Shown here: positions 59,201 through 64,000 of the stretch, in pieces | How the letters are laid out: every line of letters begins with the position of its first letter | Position numbering within the stretch: position 1 is the first letter of the stretch | The notes under the pieces: generated by a model | Told to the model about the DNA's origin: nothing | The model's input: only the letters and a program-made list of their open reading frames with translations | The model's database searches: none | Program-made: the position numbers and the translations under genes | Source of the DNA: Leishmania infantum JPCM5 | Taxonomy: Eukaryota > Euglenozoa > Kinetoplastea > Trypanosomatida > Trypanosomatidae | NCBI RefSeq assembly: GCF_000002875.2 | Contig: NC_009418.2 | Location: forward strand, 480,130-544,129 | Reading direction: 5' to 3' | DNA length: 64,000 nucleotides

Positions 59201-61679
59201 AATCCAAGATGTACTGCGGCACCTGCGTCGTCTTGCCGCACCCTGTCGTGCCGCACACGACAGCGACACGGTGACGCTGAACGGCGTCGAGCACCTGAGC
59301 CTTCACCGTCGCCATCGCCAGGGTGGAGCGGCGGGGATGGAACTGGGTGAGGTAGACAGGGTCTCGACGGAGGTGGAGGATGTCGTGCAGCATCTGCGCA
59401 GCATACGACGGATCCGTGGCAAAGGCGCGCTCGCTGAGGCGCAGCAGGGTCCGCTCACTCATGCCCCGCGCTCGGTCACCGCAGTCACCTGCAGAGTCAG
59501 ATCCGTCATCGCACCCGCTCCTCCCTGTTGCGCCCTCTGTGGCTGCCTGTTGCTCTGTCACTGGCCGCAGCTGGGTCTGCAGCTCAACCACCAGCTCCGC
59601 GGGCAGCGCCGCGGACGGGATCGACTCGGGTGAAATGGACGGATGCGCATTTACAAACGCCTGCACCGCCTGAATTCGTTTATCGTACAGCATCAGGTTT
59701 GCCATCGCGGTCTCCATCGCGGCGCGCTCGGCCTCGAAGCGGTTGATGCCGGTGCCGTCGCAACTGAGGCCGTTGAGAGTAAGGTGGCAACGATACACGG
59801 TAGTGCTGGTGCTGCCGCTCGTCGTGCTTGATTGCTTCGTGAAGGTCGTTTGCGGCGTCAGGCTGGCCTTGCCGAACAGCAGATGATGGTACTGAACCAG
59901 CTTTCGATAGGCCGGCTGCATCTGCCGTAGAACCGACTCTAGCGGGGCACTCGGGTGGTGAGAGACATCCTTTTTGCTGCGGGTGCCTTTTTGCGCGCCT
60001 CTACGCCGCGAGCGTCCTGTGCCGTCCGCTCCCTGTCGCCCCTCTGCATCCTCCTGCAGCAGCCGAAGAATGCAGAGCGCGTGGGCGGCGCACTGTCGCT
60101 TCGCTGTCTTCGTGTTCTTCGCCACTCCTGTCGCCGTCAGGCCCGTTTGAGGATCAAGTGCGAGGGTCGCCACAAAAACCGTCTTTTCGAGATGCGCCAC
60201 CGTCATCAAGCTCGAGGCATCGCGGATGCTCCCGTTCAGCTCATGCAACACCGTCGGTCGGCAGTAGCGTTTCGGGTGACGACGCAGCAGCTCTGTCGCG
60301 CGGTCCGCGACGGGGTGGCCGCTTCGCGGCACCTCTTCCCGCGTGCAGGCCTCCTGCCTCACGCGGGCGGCGAGGGCCTGCACGTATGCAGCACTCGCGT
60401 CCACGTACTCATCCCACGAGCGATAGTCATGTGGTTTCGGAGTTTTGGGCCGAGGAGGCAGCGCTCTCTCTTCCAACGGAGGAGGAGCTGGGGAGGCGCC
60501 TGTCCTTGACGACAACGGTGTCGCTCTGGTGCTCATGTAGTGATCCAGCAGTTGCTCTGCATGCATGAAGCACAGCGCTCGCGCTACTTTGGCCTTCCTC
60601 GACTGCCCAATGGCGAAGACCTCCTTTTCCGCCGTGTCTTCACCGTGGCAGCGGCCGTTCAGAGGAAGCTCGAGCACGCACCGCAAGAGCTGTGAGTGCG
60701 GAACATGGCGCATCGACGGTTCCGGCATGACAAACTCTGCATCGGGGTCGGCCTGTTGGTGATCGCTGCGGAGCATCGCTACGACTCGCTCCTCTGCCCC
60801 TCTGTCCACTGCTAGCGGGGATACACCTGCGGCGTCTGCGAGGTTTCCGCCCGGTAGTGATCGCATTCGTGAAGCCGACGGTTTCCGTAGCCTCCCCCTT
60901 CGATCCGACTGCAGCTGCACCATTGGCACTTTCTGCCTCCGTATGGCAGAGGAAGTGCTCTGCTGAGCCTGCGGATTGCCACTGCTGTGCGCTTCAGCGC
61001 TTCCGTTCGGGTGCCTCTGCTGAGAGTTGCTGGCTCGCGACGGCTCGCTCGCTGCGGCGCTGTTGTCAAGGGAGTCGCCACTGCCACGACGCGGCACGGG
61101 GGTGGGCGACCCAAGCGCTGCGGGTGCTTCTGATTCGGTGGATGAGAACGGCATCGGTAATGAGCGCGAGGCACGCTGTGCCGAGGACACCGGCAGCGTT
61201 GGCTGCTGTCCTTGTGTGTTGGATGACTCGACAGTGCCCAGGCGGTGCAGCAGGGATGCTAGGGAGGCCGCACGACTTGCTGGGGGCTTTGCGGCAAGAG
61301 AGTCGACCACCTTAGCAGGTGATGACGTCGATGTCTTCGCACGGCAACGCGCGACGCGGCGAGGCTGGGGCGATGCCCGCGAACCTATGGAACCGCATTC
61401 TCGACTTCTGTAGCGCGGCGCAGCCGATGATAAGGAAGGAGATAAAGCTCTGTTGTTGGCCAACTCGCGCGCCGTTCCAGCACCACCGTTGGCTACATGA
61501 CGAGCAGAGGTTGCCAATCTCAACGGTACGCAGGTGCCACAGTCCCACTGTCGGGTGTGGCTGACCTGCACATGCCATGGTCGCGAACGCAGACACAGCA
61601 GTGAGTCACGCACCGTGGAGACGGCCGCGGCGGCGCTGAAGTCATGGCTGCGGATTAAGCAGTGCGGAAACGCGCGCAT
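56205..61679 (-). CDS. DExH-box RNA helicase with N-terminal dsRBD-like modules
   Basis: 1,824 residues from the ATG at 61679; codons upstream start with TTG. Helicase core: Walker A GTTGCGKTTQ at about 808-817, QPRRLSAFSVAER (Ia), IIDEVHERD with a DEVH box at about 905-913, SAT at about 940, and motif VI QRKGRAGRTQGG at about 1222-1233. This is the DHX/RHA group of DExH helicases, which remodel RNA or RNPs. After the core come the winged-helix, ratchet and OB-fold regions. Before it are three stretches resembling dsRNA-binding domains, about 313-380, 463-543 and 575-665, each with the AKRxCAxxALxxL type of helix. The first 40 residues are basic and hydrophobic, like a mitochondrial presequence. 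The layout resembles the mitochondrial editing helicase KREH2, but identity with it is not claimed; it may be a paralogue. The C-terminus is a long Asp-rich tail. Confidence 0.92.
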   Translation of the reverse strand: MRAFPHCLIRSHDFSAAAAVSTVRDSLLCLRSRPWHVQVSHTRQWDCGTCVPLRLATSARHVANGGAGTARELANNRALSPSLSSAAPRYRSRECGSIGSRASPQPRRVARCRAKTSTSSPAKVVDSLAAKPPASRAASLASLLHRLGTVESSNTQGQQPTLPVSSAQRASRSLPMPFSSTESEAPAALGSPTPVPRRGSGDSLDNSAAASEPSRASNSQQRHPNGSAEAHSSGNPQAQQSTSSAIRRQKVPMVQLQSDRRGRLRKPSASRMRSLPGGNLADAAGVSPLAVDRGAEERVVAMLRSDHQQADPDAEFVMPEPSMRHVPHSQLLRCVLELPLNGRCHGEDTAEKEVFAIGQSRKAKVARALCFMHAEQLLDHYMSTRATPLSSRTGASPAPPPLEERALPPRPKTPKPHDYRSWDEYVDASAAYVQALAARVRQEACTREEVPRSGHPVADRATELLRRHPKRYCRPTVLHELNGSIRDASSLMTVAHLEKTVFVATLALDPQTGLTATGVAKNTKTAKRQCAAHALCILRLLQEDAEGRQGADGTGRSRRRGAQKGTRSKKDVSHHPSAPLESVLRQMQPAYRKLVQYHHLLFGKASLTPQTTFTKQSSTTSGSTSTTVYRCHLTLNGLSCDGTGINRFEAERAAMETAMANLMLYDKRIQAVQAFVNAHPSISPESIPSAALPAELVVELQTQLRPVTEQQAATEGATGRSGCDDGSDSAGDCGDRARGMSERTLLRLSERAFATDPSYAAQMLHDILHLRRDPVYLTQFHPRRSTLAMATVKAQVLDAVQRHRVAVVCGTTGCGKTTQVPQYILDYEIEHGRGGSCNILVTQPRRLSAFSVAERIAQERLSTVGKDVGYAVRLDSRPGRHITVCTTGVLLQIFSTHPDLEHVSHLIIDEVHERDINCDVILALVKQLLTRNSRLRVVLMSATMQADVFARYFDADTPVVQVEGAVYPVAIRYLEDIASEAATAQFYSPAFDAVSSREQGHQVEQQEKTPTKSVSLAMPTTTASQRVNRRKLLKTDYNLVAYLVHRAVQVDLQNNTEGKSILVFLPGWKELTSAMAAIKEYQGPYALSAAESRLHIILLHSTVDSAKQRECFMPAPSGTVKVVLATNIAESGITIDDVAVVIDTGLIKTTTWESRPTATYHQHVTTGTGASSSSGSPTFAHVPLDKVAVNCGPGGGSGGDAVAPAPVFSTQLTLGYASQANCTQRKGRAGRTQGGVCYRLFTKELWESLPAFPEADIHRVPLMQVLLKLLSLGHANPKETLQTFLEPPSNTNVDASMEVLRGIGAIGKKDRLTPLGEYLALLPCDPRIGKMILVGTVLRCLDSVLTVAACTDVCPYATSRDVAAEARKKRYLLSCGSQSDHISFLNAYNAFCANGEKDDFAALNLLHTGNLRVISKYKVQYRDILRHAGLISPQDEFGRDSERVDSTDAVPCPEHGHLGNDGGTVEDTAIHSEGGKATASAVDSSAQGAPASGSAPLSYPGTLCVDTNALSRHSFDVALVKACVCAALFPNVALLRPPSKALSSMQRLRAARKVELRTKHFASIKPAKDSVCRRVDGSRGDEVPDRDEVLSQLTLDSRAATADSATSSTSPDRPVPALFYVFQDVFGLREPRRDFLTSLSAVSLWALLLFGASESTTEYNAELSICVVDGWIALHIDRATYALVTQLRQSLFECLRGKYNNPQDPRNNSALETVTAVCRRLLKAPVLEMAAAKSPDTAGSAAAGRQQSPWQLVDMGSIVDPLVHLRHGDFGDGRAAAVAGEDALLDLDSDDDGDDDEDLPNFNPVDGDDDDDDKSSTAHGGRIK

Positions 61680-61722
61680 CTCGGCACGGGAGAAAAGAAG
61701 AGGGAGCGAGAAACAGAAGATG
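61680..61722 (-). promoter_or_regulatory. Predicted acceptor for helicase, AG touching ATG
   Basis: A T/C-rich tract on the minus strand (61690-61722) is followed by its first AG at 61680-61681, and the ATG begins at the next base. Use of this site would join the spliced leader directly to the start codon. Confidence 0.45.
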
Positions 61723-62719
61723 CGCCGGGTATATTGCCGGCAGCCTGTGGGGTGGCACAAAGAGAAACGAAAAAGCGCAAGGGGCGGTGTGTCGGCAGGG
61801 CAAAGCAGCTTCGCGGGGGGAGCGCGGTGAGGGAGCAGCGAAGAGAGCAATCACCACCAATGGCGCCGTTACACGGGCCTCACGCACACACAGACACGAA
61901 CAAAAAGACAAGAGGATGGGCAAAGGTGCGCGTGGGGCGCCTGCACTGTTTCTGTTTTCGTGTGCGATTACGTGCCTCGGGAAATGAGGAGGTAGGTGGG
62001 AGAGACCACTGCAAACGCGAGACAACGAGTAGCCGTCGCAAGGCGGAAAGCAGGTGGTAGTGATGGTGAAGAGGAGGAGCAACATGCGCCCGCAGGACAC
62101 ATGAAACCTTTCACCTCGGCGTGCTTTTCACAAAGCCGTGCAACACCGACACCAACAATCGCGGCGGCGCAGGTGTGCGTGCAAGACGGTGAGAGGTGAC
62201 TGCTATATGAACGAAAGAAAAACGATGAGGGGACAGAAACGATGAGCGAGAGTGATGCGCATTCGTGCACGTGTGCCGTTCGCTTCGAAAAAAAAAAGAA
62301 AGCGAGTCTAGCATGAAGACAGTCCTCTGTGTGCGTTGACGCAAGGCACGTGAGGGGATCCCCGGTAGGGAAGGAGAGGGGGCCCGCTAACGTACCATTT
62401 CGTTCGGCACCAGCAACTTCTCCACGTTTCGCGCTTGTCTTTCCTCCCCCATCCCCTGTCGCAGAACCGCCGACTTGGCACGCCATCGAGGAGTGTGTCT
62501 AGAGTTGGTACTGGAGGAGATGTGCACTTGCAGTCCCCTTCCGCAAAACACGTGCGCACAACCGCTGCTTGATTGACTTTGTTTTCAGGCTCTCCTCACT
62601 TGCAAGGGTGTGCGTCAAAGAGGGCACAGCGAAAAGAAAAAAGGCGTCCGACGGCAACCGCACGCACACATGAAGAGGCGGCTGCCAGCGGCGCGCGAGC
62701 CCTTTCGGGTCACGATAAA
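61723..62719. other. Intergenic spacer
   Basis: No gene. It has an A-run at 62287-62299 and purine-rich segments. It is probably the 3' UTR of the gene at 62720-63466. Confidence 0.5.
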
Positions 62720-63466
62720 CTAAGCAGACTCACCTTTCTCTTTGCACAACGCGTCAAGCCGCTGCGCCTCCGTTAGATGCTTCCACCGCTGCTCGCGGAC
62801 CGCCATCACGCGACTCCCCAGCATGTTCATCGGCCGCTCCACGTACGCCCAATCCGGATTGATCATATAGCGGTAGTACAGGTAGGCACACGTCACCACT
62901 GTTGAGAACACCATGAGAAACACCTTCAGGTTGCGCAACCGCTCCGCGCTCATGGTATGGTAAAGTGTGCTGCGCTGCGAGTAGAGACCGACGGAAATCG
63001 TGTCAAAGGTGTGGACGTTGCTGTTCTGCTCATAGTACATGCCACGGTCCTCCTGGTCCTTCAGCACGCGTGCCTGGTTCTGCTCCACACGCAGCATGCT
63101 CAGCTCGTGCTGACGTTTCAGCTCAAAGAGAACTTTATCACGCGAGAGTATTTCTCGGATAACGGCGTCTCGCGCCTCCAGCCTCTTCGCCGCTGCGTCG
63201 ACGTCGGCGTTGGGGGTTTCCGCCCTTTCAGCTGGGCTTGCGGAAACCGAAGCGGTGGCGTCTTCGCCTCCTGGGGCAGAGCCTTTACGATTCCCGTCGT
63301 GAATGGCCTCGCTCTCGGCGTAAGGAAAAGAGGAGGGCAGGGAAGTGGAGTGCCGCTGAGATGCGCTCACAGGATGCGATGAAGTGCTGATGACCTGAGC
63401 AGCAGCCGCAAGACCGCCACAGCTGCGTCGCCTCAGCGAGGAGTTGTATAATGGGAACGCTCGCAT
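62720..63466 (-). CDS. Mitochondrial-like membrane protein, unknown function
   Basis: 248 residues from the ATG at 63466. The frame is open for 24 codons more, but that start is TTG. The N-terminus MRAFPLYNSSLRRRS is basic and Ser-rich, like a mitochondrial presequence. Residues about 88-141 form an amphipathic coiled-coil helix (ILSRDKVLFELKRQHELSML). A single membrane segment lies at about 181-200, followed by a short basic tail ending near WKHLTEAQRLDAL. A small single-pass inner-membrane protein with a matrix-side coiled coil is plausible. I recognise no family. The DNA before the ATG has a tract and AG that would put the spliced leader right at the start codon. Confidence 0.85.
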   Translation of the reverse strand: MRAFPLYNSSLRRRSCGGLAAAAQVISTSSHPVSASQRHSTSLPSSFPYAESEAIHDGNRKGSAPGGEDATASVSASPAERAETPNADVDAAAKRLEARDAVIREILSRDKVLFELKRQHELSMLRVEQNQARVLKDQEDRGMYYEQNSNVHTFDTISVGLYSQRSTLYHTMSAERLRNLKVFLMVFSTVVTCAYLYYRYMINPDWAYVERPMNMLGSRVMAVREQRWKHLTEAQRLDALCKEKGESA

Positions 63467-63521
63467 CTGCGCGACCGCGTGTGAAGGAGGGGTAGCGGAG
63501 AGGAGGGAAGGACGAGGGAGT
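63467..63521 (-). promoter_or_regulatory. Predicted acceptor touching ATG of 62720-63466 gene
   Basis: C/T-rich tract on the minus strand at 63484-63521. The first AG after it is at 63467-63468, immediately before the ATG. Confidence 0.45.
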
Positions 63522-64000
63522 CGCAGCGATGGCGTCAAGCGCTTGTGGCACAGAAAAGGGTGAGATGCGCTCTAATGGCATCCCTGCGCCACGCATATGC
63601 TGACCTTTGTTTCGAGAGTGGATGGGAAAAGGGAGTCCGCGCAGGTGAGGAAAGCTCCATCCAAGGACGCATCTGCATACACACACATGCACGCCAAGTG
63701 CATCACGTGCCCTCACACAGCTCAAGGCATGCGCATAGATTCATAGATACACTCCAGGCAGATGAAAAGAGTCGATCGAAAGTGGGAAACAAAGGCGGAG
63801 TACAGAGCGCACGAGAAAGGCGCCAAGGTGGCTATGCGAATGCGTACAACTGCCAAGCGTTAGAAGTGGCCCTGGTGATGCGCCGTGGCCCTGGCTATCG
63901 CCCTCCAACGCCGCAGCTGCCGTACGGCAGAGATGGCTGCTGCACACAGTTCCTCGCTCCAAGTACGCCAACATCTCCTCGTTTCTTTTTTCTTGCTGTT
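63522..64000. other. Intergenic to the right edge
   Basis: No gene seen. It is likely the 3' UTR or spacer of the next gene upstream in the polycistron, which lies outside the window. Confidence 0.5.

Overview
The window is nuclear DNA of a Leishmania species. The evidence is a GC-rich genome, intronless genes that all lie on the minus strand (so one polycistronic unit read right to left), polypyrimidine-AG signals for spliced-leader trans-splicing just upstream of start codons, an amastin, and families typical of trypanosomatids. An amastin beside a 1,431-residue dihydroxyacetonephosphate acyltransferase matches what I remember of L. major chromosome 34. That placement is from memory, not a search, and the species is not resolved.

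Left part (1-9363) is the edge of an amastin array. It holds one intact amastin (3411-4004), a 257-base assembly gap (2595-2851) between two tandem copies of the region downstream of amastin, a multiply frameshifted relic that I think is tuzin (about 5300-7800), a possible second relic at the left edge, and a fragment of a retroposon-like repeat.

Middle and right parts hold 16 further intact genes, listed from low to high coordinate (transcription runs the other way): glycosomal DAT (9364-13659), a hypothetical protein (17738-19408), SBDS ribosome-maturation factor (20603-22210), a SPEF1/CLAMP-like flagellar protein (23590-24387), a 2,546-residue disordered protein (25525-33165), Dus4-like tRNA-dihydrouridine synthase (33954-35435), an ATG101-like candidate (36152-37591), a DUF167 protein (38814-39428), a degenerate Nudix-fold protein (40824-42176), an Arg/Gly-rich protein with a UAP56-binding-like N-terminus (44325-44864), a coiled-coil protein with a RanBP2-type zinc finger (47542-49539), a Cys-rich membrane protein (52157-52987), an unrecognised protein (53438-55411), a large DExH-box RNA helicase with dsRBD-like modules (56205-61679), and a small membrane protein (62720-63466). 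A badly broken pirin gene lies at about 16260-16900.

The clearest structural oddity is a pair of 538-base direct repeats (46557-47094 and 50973-51510), almost identical and SIDER2-like, that bracket the coiled-coil gene. Several genes also have a predicted spliced-leader acceptor AG at, or within three bases of, the start codon. Apart from polycistronic co-transcription, the genes show no shared pathway; as is usual in trypanosomatids, control is expected after transcription, through 3' UTRs. I found no tRNA, rRNA, CRISPR array or strand-switch region.
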